From an uncultured Myxococcales bacterium (GTDB lineage: Bacteria > Myxococcota_A > Polyangia > Polyangiales > Polyangiaceae): a DNA stretch of 64,000 bases. A program made the translations under genes and the position numbers. This document shows positions 31,672 through 39,989 of this stretch, one piece after another. The stretch's first letter is position 1. Each line of letters begins with the position of its first letter. The notes under the pieces were generated by a model. The model worked only from the letters and a program-made list of their open reading frames with translations. It made no database searches and was not told where the DNA came from. The stretch is from positions 46,897 through 110,896 of the forward strand of contig CALFEQ010000081.1 in the NCBI GenBank assembly GCA_937949945.1, in the 5' to 3' direction.

Positions 31672-34149
31672 GTGCTGCACCGTCTCTGGAGGGCGCTCGC
31701 CGTTGTCGCGCTCGCGATGTCGTTCGTACGTCCCGCCCTCGCGGACGCCCGAACGGAGGCGCGCGCGCACTTCAAGAAGGGGATGGAGGCGATCGCCGCC
31801 GGCAAGTACGAGGACGGCATCGCTGCGCTCGAGAAGGCGTACGAGATCCTTCCGCACCCGAACGTCCTCTACAACATCGGCCGCGCCTACGCGGAGATGG
31901 GGAACCTCGAGAAGGCCGTCGAGTACTACAAGCGGTACCTCGAGACGAACCCGCAGGACAAAGAGGAGACGCTCGCGATCGTCCGCGGGCTCGAGGCGCG
32001 CATGAAGGCCGCGCAGGCCGCTCCGCCGTCGGCGCCCGAGACGACCGAACGGCCCGCGCCCGAGACGCCTGCGCCCGAGACGTCTCCGCCCGACGCGCCG
32101 GCGCCCACGCCGCCGACGCCGACGCCGCCGCCGCCCGGCGAGATCGGTCAGGCACGGACGGAGGACGTGTTCGCGGAGAGCATCGTCACCGCCTCGAAGG
32201 GCGCGCAGAGCCCGCTCGATGCGTCGAGCTCGACGTCGGTCATCACCGAGCAGGACATCCGCCTCTCGGGCATCACGAAGATCCCCGAGCTGCTCCGCCG
32301 CCTCGCCGGCATCGACATCATGGAGGTCACGGGCGCTCAGACCGAGGTGTCCATCCGCGGCTTCAACCAGCGCCTGTCCAACAAGACGCTCGTCCTCGTC
32401 GACGGCCGCTCGGTCTACGCGGACATCCTCGGTGCGACCGTGTGGCAGACGTTGTCGATCGGCGTCGAGGACATCGAGCGCATCGAGGTCGTGCGCGGGC
32501 CCGGATCGGCGCTCTACGGCGCGGACGCGTTCAACGGCGTCATCAACATCATCACGAAGAAGCCGGGCGAGGGTAAGAGCGGCCTCGCCGGAGGGTTCGG
32601 ATCGCAGGCGACGACGCACGGCAGCCTGTGGGCGTCCGGGCGTGACGGCGATCTCTCGTGGCGCATGGCCGCGGGTTACGACTACCTCCCGCGCTGGTCG
32701 CGCGAGGTCCCGAACGGGCGCGCCGACGTCCGCACGGGCGTCGCCGATCAGGTCGAGAGCGCGCGCACGATCCGGCTCGACGCGCGCGGGTCGCAGCGGC
32801 TCGGGAGGTTCGGGACGCTCAACTTCGGCGGCGGTCTCGCCCAGGGCACCCTCGAGATCCTCGGCCAGGGGCCGCTGAACGACATCGTCTTGCCCTACTT
32901 CGCGTCGACCGACGTGACGACGTCCCTCAACACCGAGGCCTTCGACGTGCGCGTCTTCTGGAACCGGCTGCGTGCCGACTCGACGCTCAACGTGAACTAC
33001 CTCGGGCAGTCGCTCCTGCCGTCGCGCGTCGAGCAGAACATCGTCGATGGCGAGCTCGTGTACAAGGCGAGGTTCCCGCTCGGCGGCGAGCGCACGAACG
33101 ACCTGCGCATCGGCGGCGCGTACCGGTACAAGGACGTCGTCTGGTCCTATCTCGATCAGGATCGGGTCGAGCACCACTACGGGCTCTTCCTGCACGACGA
33201 GCTCACGCTCGCGCGACCGTTCGCGATCGTCGCCGACTACCGCATCGACTGGGTCCCGTATCTCGAGCGCTTCCAGCAGTCGCCGCGCGGGGCCTTCCTG
33301 GTGCATCCCTCGAAGCAGTCGACCATCCGCGCTTCGGTCGCGACGGCCTACCGCAAGCCGAGCTTCCTCGAGTCGTACCTGCGCCTGCCGATCCAGCTCC
33401 CGGTCACGGGCGCCGGGCAGTTCTCCGAGGGAGTCCGGCGCGAGGACCCGAGCTTCATCGTCAACGCGGAGCGCATCTTGAGCGCCGAGCTCGGCTACCT
33501 CAATCAGGAGAGCGACGTCTTGTCGTTCGACAGCGCGCTCTACTTCAACCGGGTGTGGAGCCTCATCCAGCTCGCGGGCAACCGTCCGCTCACGGTCGCG
33601 GACTTCCCGACGAACGGACGCCAAGACCCGGCGACCGGGCTCTACCCCGTCGGCTTCGGAGGCTGGGAGAACCAGTGCCAGGCGTACAACGTCTATGGCG
33701 GCGAGATCGGCGTGCGCACCTATCCGGTCGAAGGCCTCGACGTGTACGGCAACTACACGCTCAATCTCGTCCAGCAGGACAACTCGGAGTGCACGCCCGA
33801 GCAGCTCTCGCGCATCGTCGCCGACCAGCGGACGAGCCGGCACAAGATCAACGCCGGCGTGCAGCTCCGGACCAAGGCGGGCATCGACGGGTCGATCGAC
33901 GTCCACTACGTGTCCGAGCAGATCTGGGCCGAGCAGGTCACCAACTTCGTGCGGCAGCAGATCGAGCAGCAGCGCTTCCGCCTCTCGGACTACACGCTCG
34001 TGAACGCGCGGGTCGGTTATCGTTTCTTGTCGAATCGAGCAGAGGTCGCGGTCATGGGCTTCAACATCCTCGGTCTCGAGCACCGCGAGCATCCCTTCGG
34101 TCAGCTCATGGGCCGCCGGGTGATGCTTCAAGGGATGTACCGGTTCTGA
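31672..34149 (+). CDS. TonB-dependent receptor with N-terminal TPR domain
   Basis: 825 residues, GTG start at 31672. A signal peptide is followed by a TPR stretch (residues 25-110: AHFKKGMEAIAAGKYEDGI, HPNVLYNIGRAYAEMGNLEK), then a Pro/Glu-rich linker. The TonB-dependent plug starts near residue 163 (TEDVFAESIVTASKG, then LVLVDGRSVYADILGATVWQ and VVRGPGSALYGADAFNGVIN). A 22-strand outer-membrane barrel fills the rest, ending in an aromatic C-terminal residue (GMYRF). Such receptors import siderophores, cobalamin or glycans, or sense them. The substrate is not clear. The TPR head is unusual and could bind a periplasmic or TonB-side partner. Its downstream lipoprotein gene starts 2 bp after its stop. 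Confidence 0.9.
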   Translation: MLHRLWRALAVVALAMSFVRPALADARTEARAHFKKGMEAIAAGKYEDGIAALEKAYEILPHPNVLYNIGRAYAEMGNLEKAVEYYKRYLETNPQDKEETLAIVRGLEARMKAAQAAPPSAPETTERPAPETPAPETSPPDAPAPTPPTPTPPPPGEIGQARTEDVFAESIVTASKGAQSPLDASSSTSVITEQDIRLSGITKIPELLRRLAGIDIMEVTGAQTEVSIRGFNQRLSNKTLVLVDGRSVYADILGATVWQTLSIGVEDIERIEVVRGPGSALYGADAFNGVINIITKKPGEGKSGLAGGFGSQATTHGSLWASGRDGDLSWRMAAGYDYLPRWSREVPNGRADVRTGVADQVESARTIRLDARGSQRLGRFGTLNFGGGLAQGTLEILGQGPLNDIVLPYFASTDVTTSLNTEAFDVRVFWNRLRADSTLNVNYLGQSLLPSRVEQNIVDGELVYKARFPLGGERTNDLRIGGAYRYKDVVWSYLDQDRVEHHYGLFLHDELTLARPFAIVADYRIDWVPYLERFQQSPRGAFLVHPSKQSTIRASVATAYRKPSFLESYLRLPIQLPVTGAGQFSEGVRREDPSFIVNAERILSAELGYLNQESDVLSFDSALYFNRVWSLIQLAGNRPLTVADFPTNGRQDPATGLYPVGFGGWENQCQAYNVYGGEIGVRTYPVEGLDVYGNYTLNLVQQDNSECTPEQLSRIVADQRTSRHKINAGVQLRTKAGIDGSIDVHYVSEQIWAEQVTNFVRQQIEQQRFRLSDYTLVNARVGYRFLSNRAEVAVMGFNILGLEHREHPFGQLMGRRVMLQGMYRF

Positions 34150-34151
34150 CG

Positions 34152-35873
34152 ATGCGACGCTTCGTCCTGTTCCTCATCGCCGTCATCGCCGCCGTCACCG
34201 CGTGCGGCGACGTGCCGATCGACGATCAGCGTTCGGACAAGCGCCTGTTTCCGCCTCGTGGTGTCATCCGCGGCACCGTCACGTACGTCGGGCCGCGCCC
34301 GTGCTCGCGCAACGGCAACATCGTCGGCAACGCGGTCATCCTCGTGTTCGACCGCCGCAACCCGCCGCCGCCGGCGGGGCTCGCCACGACCGCCGTGAAC
34401 TTCGTCGCGGTGCCGGGCAACGTGCTCTTCGCGAACGAGCCGCGCACGGTGGCCGACGAGCTGTTCTGTCCCCCGGAGGACGAGACGATCGAAGCGTCCG
34501 CGCCGTTCACCATCGCGCCGGTCGATCCGGGCTCCTACGTCATCGCCGCGTTCTACGATCGGCGCGGGCGCTTCTGGCCGACGTTCAAGTTCCGCAACAT
34601 GCCCGAGGCGGGCGATCTCGCGGGCGGCTTCATCGACCTCGAGGACGCGCGGAAGAACGAAGGCAACCTCGCCTACACGCCGATCTTCCGCCCCGTCGAC
34701 GTGGGTATCCCGCAGCCCGCGGAGCCGGGCGAGATCCCGGATTTCACCATCGGGCCGAACGGGTACGTCGCCGACAACATCCCGGTCACCATCGGCAGAG
34801 TGGTCCCGTTCACGCGGCCCTACTTCCACCCGCGCCGCGTCGACCCCGTCACCGGACGGGACGCCGACAGCTCCGAGCTGATCGGCGAGCCGCTGCGCTC
34901 GCCCGCCAACGACGAGGCGGATCCGCTCGCGGTGCCGATCCTCGCCATCGCGCAGGACGTCCAGATCCTCGCGCCGCCGAGCAGGCCGGTGCCGGAGACG
35001 CTCACGGCTTACCAGCGTGGCTTCCCGAGCTTGAAGCTCGTCTGGGGCGTGGCGAGGACCGAGCTCGAAGACGCGACGGATCCCGCTCAACCCTTCGGGT
35101 TCCAGATCCCGCCGCTCCCGCCGCGAGGGAAGGGCGGGCTGCTCGTGTTCGCGCGCGGCGGATCGATCCCTGAGAACCCGGCGGTGCCGGCGCTCTGGCC
35201 CGAGGTCGCCCTCGTGAAGCTCGCGGACGATCCGCGGCGGCTGGCGAGCGATCCGAGGCCGCCGGCGGATCCTCAGTCCCTCGTCATCCAAGGCTCGGTG
35301 GAGGAGACGCTGATCACGGGCAAGCCGCCGGGGCCTCTCGTCGTCATCCAGGGGATCACGCTCTTCGACGACAGCCTCGCGCGCACGATCGCGGGGCCCG
35401 TGCCTGCGGCGCCCGAGACGGCGGCCCTCCGCGATCACCTGACGGTGCTCATCCGCCCCGCGGCGCTCTGCTTCGACCCGCGGCGCGTGGATCTCGGCGC
35501 CGTCCTCGTGACGCCGCACCTCAGGGGGAAGAGCGCCGACGCGACCGAGGGCCAGCGGCCCCTGTTCGATCTCGATGCGGTGGCGAGCCACCCGCGCGTG
35601 CGCGAGGTGGTGCAAGGGTGCCTGCCGAAGGGCCGATACGCGATCTCGCTCGTGTACCCGACGGGTCAGGCTTGGACCGTCCCGAACGAGAGCGGCGGCT
35701 GCGCAGCCTCGGAGGGCGTCGTGGTACCGGGCGATCGCGTCGGAACCTGCTCGATCAAGCCTCGCACGGTCCTGCTTTCCCAGGGCTCGCGAGCCGTCGT
35801 CGAGATCATCGACGCGAACGACCCGGAGGTGTGCGAGAACCATCCTGTACCGCCGGAGTGCCTACCGCCGTGA
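34152..35873 (+). CDS. Lipoprotein partner of the TonB receptor
   Basis: 573 residues, ATG at 34152, lipobox VIAAVTAC (Cys18). The first 110 residues resemble a carboxypeptidase-regulatory or Ig-like beta domain (GVIRGTVTYVGPRPCSRNG, PFTIAPVDPGSYVIAAFYDR). The rest is a long, Pro-rich and Arg-rich region without a recognised fold. Several Cys residues are spread along the chain. It is cotranscribed with the receptor (2-bp gap) and so probably sits in the outer membrane as an accessory lipoprotein, perhaps like the SusD or surface-exposed partners of such receptors. I do not see a real SusD fold. Its stop overlaps the ribF start (GTGA). Confidence 0.75.
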   Translation: MRRFVLFLIAVIAAVTACGDVPIDDQRSDKRLFPPRGVIRGTVTYVGPRPCSRNGNIVGNAVILVFDRRNPPPPAGLATTAVNFVAVPGNVLFANEPRTVADELFCPPEDETIEASAPFTIAPVDPGSYVIAAFYDRRGRFWPTFKFRNMPEAGDLAGGFIDLEDARKNEGNLAYTPIFRPVDVGIPQPAEPGEIPDFTIGPNGYVADNIPVTIGRVVPFTRPYFHPRRVDPVTGRDADSSELIGEPLRSPANDEADPLAVPILAIAQDVQILAPPSRPVPETLTAYQRGFPSLKLVWGVARTELEDATDPAQPFGFQIPPLPPRGKGGLLVFARGGSIPENPAVPALWPEVALVKLADDPRRLASDPRPPADPQSLVIQGSVEETLITGKPPGPLVVIQGITLFDDSLARTIAGPVPAAPETAALRDHLTVLIRPAALCFDPRRVDLGAVLVTPHLRGKSADATEGQRPLFDLDAVASHPRVREVVQGCLPKGRYAISLVYPTGQAWTVPNESGGCAASEGVVVPGDRVGTCSIKPRTVLLSQGSRAVVEIIDANDPEVCENHPVPPECLPP

Positions 35874-36769
35874 GCAGCGAGTCCGTGATCGTCATCGGTA
35901 ACCTCGACGGAGTGCACCGCGGCCACCAGGCCGTGCTCCGGCAAGCGCGCGCGATCGCCGACGCGCGCGGCCTCTCGACCGTGGTGCTCACGTTCGATCC
36001 TCACCCGAACCAGGTCCTCCGCGGGTTCACGCCGCCTCGCCTGACGACGCTGGAGCGGCGCGTGGAGCTCTTGCGAAGGCACGGGGCCGATCGCGTCGTC
36101 GTCGAGCCCTTCACGCGGGAGCTCGCGTCGTACACGCCGGAGCGCTTCGCCCGCGAGCTCCTCTCCGAGCGGCTCCGTGCGCGTGCGGTCGTCGTCGGCG
36201 AGAACTTCCGCTTCGGCGCCAACCGCGCCGGCGATCTCGACGCGCTCCGTGCGTTCGGCAAAGACCTCGGCTTCGACGTCGTGGCCGCCGAGGTCGCGGG
36301 CGACGACCGAGGGCCGTTCTCGAGCACGCGCGTCCGCGAGGCCGTCGCGCGCGGTGATCTCGACGAGGCGACGTACATCCTCGGCCGAAGGCATTCGCTC
36401 TCGGGCATCGTCGAAGCCGGCGACCGCCGCGGTCGCACGATCGGCTTCCCGACGGCGAACCTCGGCGGCGTCGTGGAGGTGCTCCCACCGTACGGCGTCT
36501 ATGCCGTGTTCGCCGACGATCGCCCGGGCGTCATGAACCTCGGCGTCCGCCCGACCGTCGACGGCAAGAGCCTGCGCGTCGAGGTCCACGTGTTCGACTT
36601 CGACGGGGACCTCTACGGTAGGCCGATGCGTGTCCATCTCGTGAAGCGCCTGCGCGACGAGAAGAAGTTCGGCAGCCTCGAGGAGCTGAAGTCGCAGATC
36701 GAGGCCGCCGCCGCCGCCGCCCGCACCGCTCTCGCGGGCCTCCCCCCAGGCGATGGCTCCAACCCGTGA
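35870..36769 (+). CDS. ribF: Bifunctional riboflavin kinase/FAD synthetase
   Basis: 299 residues from the GTG at 35870, which overlaps the preceding stop; a GTG 12 nt upstream is also possible. The FAD synthetase domain comes first (VIGNLDGVHRGHQAVLRQAR with the GxHxGH nucleotidyl site, then TFDPHPNQVL and a RFGANRAGDLDAL stretch, and a SSTRVREAV signature). The C-terminal flavokinase domain starts near residue 180 (GRTIGFPTANLGG with the Thr of the catalytic PTAN motif, then MNLGVRPTVDGK and VEVHVFDFDGDLYG). It makes FMN and then FAD. A tail rich in Ala ends the protein. The coupling to a receptor operon is unusual. Confidence 0.95.
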   Translation: MSSESVIVIGNLDGVHRGHQAVLRQARAIADARGLSTVVLTFDPHPNQVLRGFTPPRLTTLERRVELLRRHGADRVVVEPFTRELASYTPERFARELLSERLRARAVVVGENFRFGANRAGDLDALRAFGKDLGFDVVAAEVAGDDRGPFSSTRVREAVARGDLDEATYILGRRHSLSGIVEAGDRRGRTIGFPTANLGGVVEVLPPYGVYAVFADDRPGVMNLGVRPTVDGKSLRVEVHVFDFDGDLYGRPMRVHLVKRLRDEKKFGSLEELKSQIEAAAAAARTALAGLPPGDGSNP

Positions 36770-36810
36770 GGCCCGATGCCCCTTCTGCCGAGGCCCGAGG
36801 CCTTTACTTC

Positions 36811-36845
36811 CGAGGACCGAGGACTGAGGACTGAGGACTGAAGTC
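36811..36845 (+). repeat. TGAGGAC heptamer array in a 5' leader (membrane protein)
   Basis: Five contiguous units (CGAGGAC, CGAGGAC, TGAGGAC, TGAGGAC, TGAAGTC) end 1 bp before the ATG at 36847. The repeat provides the likely ribosome-binding sequence (GAGGAC at 36833-36838). A related pair CGAGGCC, CGAGGCC is at 36789-36802. Confidence 0.75.
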
Positions 36846-36846
36846 C

Positions 36847-37734
36847 ATGCCCGCGGAGCTGAAGCCGGCGCGTCTGCCGCGAACGTTCCAATCGCTCGGA
36901 ACGCTGCGCGTGCTGAACGTCGCGTCCGTCGGCCTCGCGCTCGCGGCCGTCACGGTCGCTGCCTTCGCGCGTTCCTTCACCTGGGATCTGGGCGAGGTGG
37001 GGGTCGAGGTCGGGCTCCCCACGCTCGTGTTCGGCGCTCTGTGGGCGTGGCTCCTCCGGCGGCGCGAGACGGTCGGGAACGGTCGCATCCGTTGGGGCTG
37101 GCTCGCCTCGCTCCCGCTCGCGATCCTGAACGCGGCGACGGCTTGTGCCATGGCCCTGTCCGTCCACGGCTCCGACTCTCCGGAGAGCTTCGTCACCCGG
37201 TACGTCACCGGGCTCGTGGTGGGGGCCACCCTGGGCGCGATCGTCTGGGTCCCTGCTCTCCTCCTGACGCTGGCGTTCTTCGGGATCCCGATCGCGTGGG
37301 CGCAGAGCCTGGCGAAGAAGGGGCTCGCCGGGGAGGAGCGTGGCGAGATCGTCGTCGGTGTGACCTCTGCGGTCCTCGCGACGGTCGGGCTGTTGTCGAC
37401 GTGGAAGACGACGGTGGAAGGCGCGCCGCCGACGCAAACCGTCGTCAGCCTCGTCGGACATGTCCTCCTCTGGCTCTTCGGGATCGGCGCAGTCGCGACG
37501 GGAGCCTGCGCCGCGGTGCTCGCACTACGACGCGAAGCGAGGAGGCGTCGGTTCGTGAAGGAGGTCGAAGCCGGCAAGGTGACGGGCTTCCGCGTCGACG
37601 CGGCGCCGGAGGGCAAGGTGCTCGTGCGTGTGACGTCGATGGGGCAGGGCTATCGCGTCGCGAACTTCGAGGAGGCCGTCTTCGCCCTCGACGAGGAGGG
37701 CGAAGCGAAGCAAGCGAAAACCGCCCTCCCGTGA
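36847..37734 (+). CDS. Multi-pass membrane protein, hypothetical
   Basis: 295 residues from the ATG at 36847. About six membrane segments by pattern: LNVASVGLALAAVTVAAFA, VGLPTLVFGALWAWLL, ASLPLAILNAATACAMA, VVGATLGAIVWVPALLLTLA, a shorter one near GVTSAVLATVGLL, and LVGHVLLWLFGIGAVATGAC. A soluble C-terminal domain follows from residue 235 (FVKEVEAGKVTGFRVDAAP, VTSMGQGYRVANFEEAVFAL), which may be a small beta domain. No known transporter motif. Directly downstream of ribF but separated by a heptamer repeat array. The function is unknown. Confidence 0.68.
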   Translation: MPAELKPARLPRTFQSLGTLRVLNVASVGLALAAVTVAAFARSFTWDLGEVGVEVGLPTLVFGALWAWLLRRRETVGNGRIRWGWLASLPLAILNAATACAMALSVHGSDSPESFVTRYVTGLVVGATLGAIVWVPALLLTLAFFGIPIAWAQSLAKKGLAGEERGEIVVGVTSAVLATVGLLSTWKTTVEGAPPTQTVVSLVGHVLLWLFGIGAVATGACAAVLALRREARRRRFVKEVEAGKVTGFRVDAAPEGKVLVRVTSMGQGYRVANFEEAVFALDEEGEAKQAKTALP

Positions 37735-37808
37735 CCGCCTTCCGTGCGAGCCACGCGGCGTAAGGCGGCACCGATGTCGGACACCGTCCCGCGGACGACC
37801 GAAGATGC

Positions 37809-37836
37809 TGAGGACTGAGGACTGAGGACTGAGGAC
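37809..37836 (+). repeat. TGAGGAC heptamer array upstream of the DUF4912 gene
   Basis: Four perfect contiguous TGAGGAC units at 37809-37836, 22 bp before the ATG at 37859. This is the same family as the array at 36811-36845. Confidence 0.75.
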
Positions 37837-37858
37837 TGTTTGTGATACCACCGACCCG

Positions 37859-39064
37859 ATGGACCGAGCCGAGCTCGAGCGTATGGATCGGGAGAGCCTC
37901 GTCCTCCGCGCGCAGGCCGCGGGTATTCGACGCGCTCGCTTGTTGACGCGCCCGGAGCTGATCGACGAGCTGCTCCGGCTCGATCCGGTCATCGACGAAG
38001 CGCAGCTCAAGAAGTCGCGCGGCTTCTTCGGGCGAGCGCGTGACCTGCTCTCGCGGGTGGTCGAGCGCGGCCTTCACTTGCCGGACGCGGCCGAGCGGCT
38101 GCGCAGCGCGCTCGGCCCTCCGTTGCCCCAGGTGCCTCGGCCCGAGCCGCAAGCGATCCCGACGGTGACGCTCGCGGAGATCTACGCGTCGCAGGGCCAC
38201 AAGGATCGTGCGATTCAGACGCTCGAGCGCGTGCTCGAGAACGAGCCCGACCACGCGCGTGCACGGGCGCTGCTCGAGAAGCTCCAGGCGAAGGACTACG
38301 TCCCGCCGCCGCGGCCGCTCCCGCCGGAGCCGGAGGTCGAGGAGCCGCCGGTCGAGGAGCCTCCGGCGGCGACGGAGCGCGAGGTCGAGCCGGAGGTGAC
38401 GTCGCGCGTCGACGAGATCGGTGCGGAGATCGGTGCGCACCTCGGCGCCCGGTCCGACGAAGGGGCGTCCGTCCCGGCGTCGCAGCCGGCCGAGCCGGAG
38501 TCGGGCACGAGGACACCGGCGTCTCCGGCGGCGCCGCCGGAGACGCCGCGGGTGGAGGCTTCGCCGTCCGACACCGCGCACGAGCTCGAAGAGCCCCCGA
38601 CCCTCCGGCGGTACGAGCAGCGCGCCGAGCCGGCCGACGTGTCCTCGGAGGCGGAGTGCATCGCCATCCCGATCGAGGGTGAGCGCGGTGCGTCGTACGT
38701 CTGGTGGCGCCTCTCGGAGGAGAAGCGGAAGGAGCTGTCGGCGCGGTCCTTCGTCGTGCGAGCCGCGATCTTCGTTCCGACGTGGGACGGGCCGGAGCAC
38801 CACACGCGCGACGTCGCCTGCGACCCCGCCGCCGGAGAGCTCGTCCTTCGCGGGCTCCCGGAGCGTGCGGTGGTGCGCGTGGCCATCGGCTGGGTCGAGC
38901 ACGACACCTTCACACCCGTGGCGCACTCGCCGGCGATCGAGACGAGCCCCGGCCGTGGGCTCGTCCGTTGGACGCTCGAGGGGGCCGTCCCGGTCGTTCC
39001 GGACGACCCGCTCGGCGCGTCGATCCTCCGCGTGTCGGAGAGAGCGGCGCGCGTCACGAGCTGA
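37859..39064 (+). CDS. DUF4912 protein with N-terminal helical domain and tetratricopeptide segment
   Basis: 401 residues. The start (MDRAELERMDRESLVLRAQA) recalls a SAP/Rho-N-like helical hairpin, followed by a conserved helical stretch with an LHLPDAAERLRSAL part. Residues 105-145 look like one or two TPR helices (AEIYASQGHKDRAIQTLERV). The middle is Pro/Glu-rich and likely disordered. Residues 275-365 fit DUF4912: YVWWRLSEEKRKELSARSFV and VAIGWVEHDTFTPVAHSPAI. In other bacteria DUF4912 proteins often carry a Rho-like N-terminal domain, so the pairing is familiar. The function is not known. I do not see a membrane segment; it is probably cytoplasmic. Confidence 0.72.
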   Translation: MDRAELERMDRESLVLRAQAAGIRRARLLTRPELIDELLRLDPVIDEAQLKKSRGFFGRARDLLSRVVERGLHLPDAAERLRSALGPPLPQVPRPEPQAIPTVTLAEIYASQGHKDRAIQTLERVLENEPDHARARALLEKLQAKDYVPPPRPLPPEPEVEEPPVEEPPAATEREVEPEVTSRVDEIGAEIGAHLGARSDEGASVPASQPAEPESGTRTPASPAAPPETPRVEASPSDTAHELEEPPTLRRYEQRAEPADVSSEAECIAIPIEGERGASYVWWRLSEEKRKELSARSFVVRAAIFVPTWDGPEHHTRDVACDPAAGELVLRGLPERAVVRVAIGWVEHDTFTPVAHSPAIETSPGRGLVRWTLEGAVPVVPDDPLGASILRVSERAARVTS

Positions 39065-39163
39065 CGTCGCGAGTGACCGCATCGGAACGCGTCTTTCTCG
39101 CTCGACGAAACGCGGTCCGTGATTCATTAGAAAGTAAAAGGGAGGATCTCTCAGGAGACGCAC

Positions 39164-39763
39164 GTGAAACGGCTCTCGAGCGTTGCTGTACTGGCGCTCA
39201 CGACGGCCCTGATCGGCGGCGGAGGATGCGCGTCGTCACGTACGACCTCCGGCGATCGGCATGTGGTGCCGAAGTCGTTCTCCGACGTCTCCCTCGAGAA
39301 GTTCGACGAGGTCGGCTTGCTCGAGGTCGACCTCCACACCGCGGTGCAGACACGCGAGGCGGTCGAGCGCGAGTTCGAGAAGCGGTACGGCAAGGCCGGC
39401 CACCCGCGGTGGTTCTTCCACGCGTTCGACGTCACGAGTCTCGACTTCGTCGTCGCTCGGTACGAGCCGACCAAGGGACAGCCGGCTCGCTACGTCGCCG
39501 AGCGACGCCTCCGCGTGAAGCGCTCGACGGACGCCGAGCGTGCGCTCGGCGTGGCCGACGTCACGTTCTCCTACGAGCGCTCGAGCCACGGCATCGACGT
39601 CGGCATGTCCAAGCAGGACGTCGTCAAGATCGCCGGCAAGCCGCTCGCCGAGCGTTCCCTCGGCCGCGCAGGCTCGTTCGAGCTGCGCTACCCGTCGTTC
39701 TGCGTGCGCTTCGTCCGAGGCAAGGTCGCGCACGTGTGGCGACCGGAGCAGTGCGCGCGCTGA
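39164..39763 (+). CDS. Lipoprotein, possibly BamE/SmpA-like
   Basis: 199 residues from the GTG at 39164, which follows CAGGAGACGCAC. Lipobox LIGGGGC (Cys22). The C-terminal part has GIDVGMSKQDVVKIAGKPLA, near residues 145-165, that recalls the BamE/SmpA motif in which GMS.ddV...lGkP starts a beta-alpha unit. The middle (VAERRLRVKRSTDAERALGV) is mixed alpha/beta. BamE-like lipoproteins assist outer-membrane protein assembly, but the rest of the match is loose, so I keep the call general. It ends just before heptamer element D and is convergent with the acyl-CoA dehydrogenase gene. Confidence 0.65.
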   Translation: MKRLSSVAVLALTTALIGGGGCASSRTTSGDRHVVPKSFSDVSLEKFDEVGLLEVDLHTAVQTREAVEREFEKRYGKAGHPRWFFHAFDVTSLDFVVARYEPTKGQPARYVAERRLRVKRSTDAERALGVADVTFSYERSSHGIDVGMSKQDVVKIAGKPLAERSLGRAGSFELRYPSFCVRFVRGKVAHVWRPEQCAR

Positions 39764-39773
39764 CGCCCCCCCA

Positions 39774-39988
39774 GGCTCCAGGCTCCAGGCTCCAGGCTCC
39801 AGGCTCCAGGCTCCGGGTGATTGGAGAGCCGACGGCCAACGCCATTGGGGCCCAAGGCCACCGCGCGCTCGAAGCTGCTGATGCGTACTCGACGCCTCGA
39901 CAGAGACGAGGACGGTGGCGATGTGCCGGAGCCCGTCCTGACGCGAAAAGCGCTTTTCCCTGGAGCCCGGAGCCTGGAGCCTGGAGCC
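39774..39988. repeat. Heptamer inverted-array element D
   Basis: Six contiguous GGCTCCA units at 39774-39815 (last one GGCTCCG) face four TGGAGCC units at 39961-39988 (second one CGGAGCC), with a core of 145 bp. This is the longest forward array. It fills the gap between the convergent lipoprotein and acyl-CoA dehydrogenase genes, stopping 1 bp short of the latter's stop. The two CGGAGCC/GGCTCCG changes keep pairing possible. Confidence 0.82.
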
Positions 39989-39989
39989 T

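Noticed and set aside
39688..39988. Short proteins with repeated LEPGAWS or QAPGSRL (also SPQSSVL) sequences
   Set aside because: They are translations of the heptamer arrays in one or other frame; the 7-bp unit gives a 7-residue repeat. Not coding.
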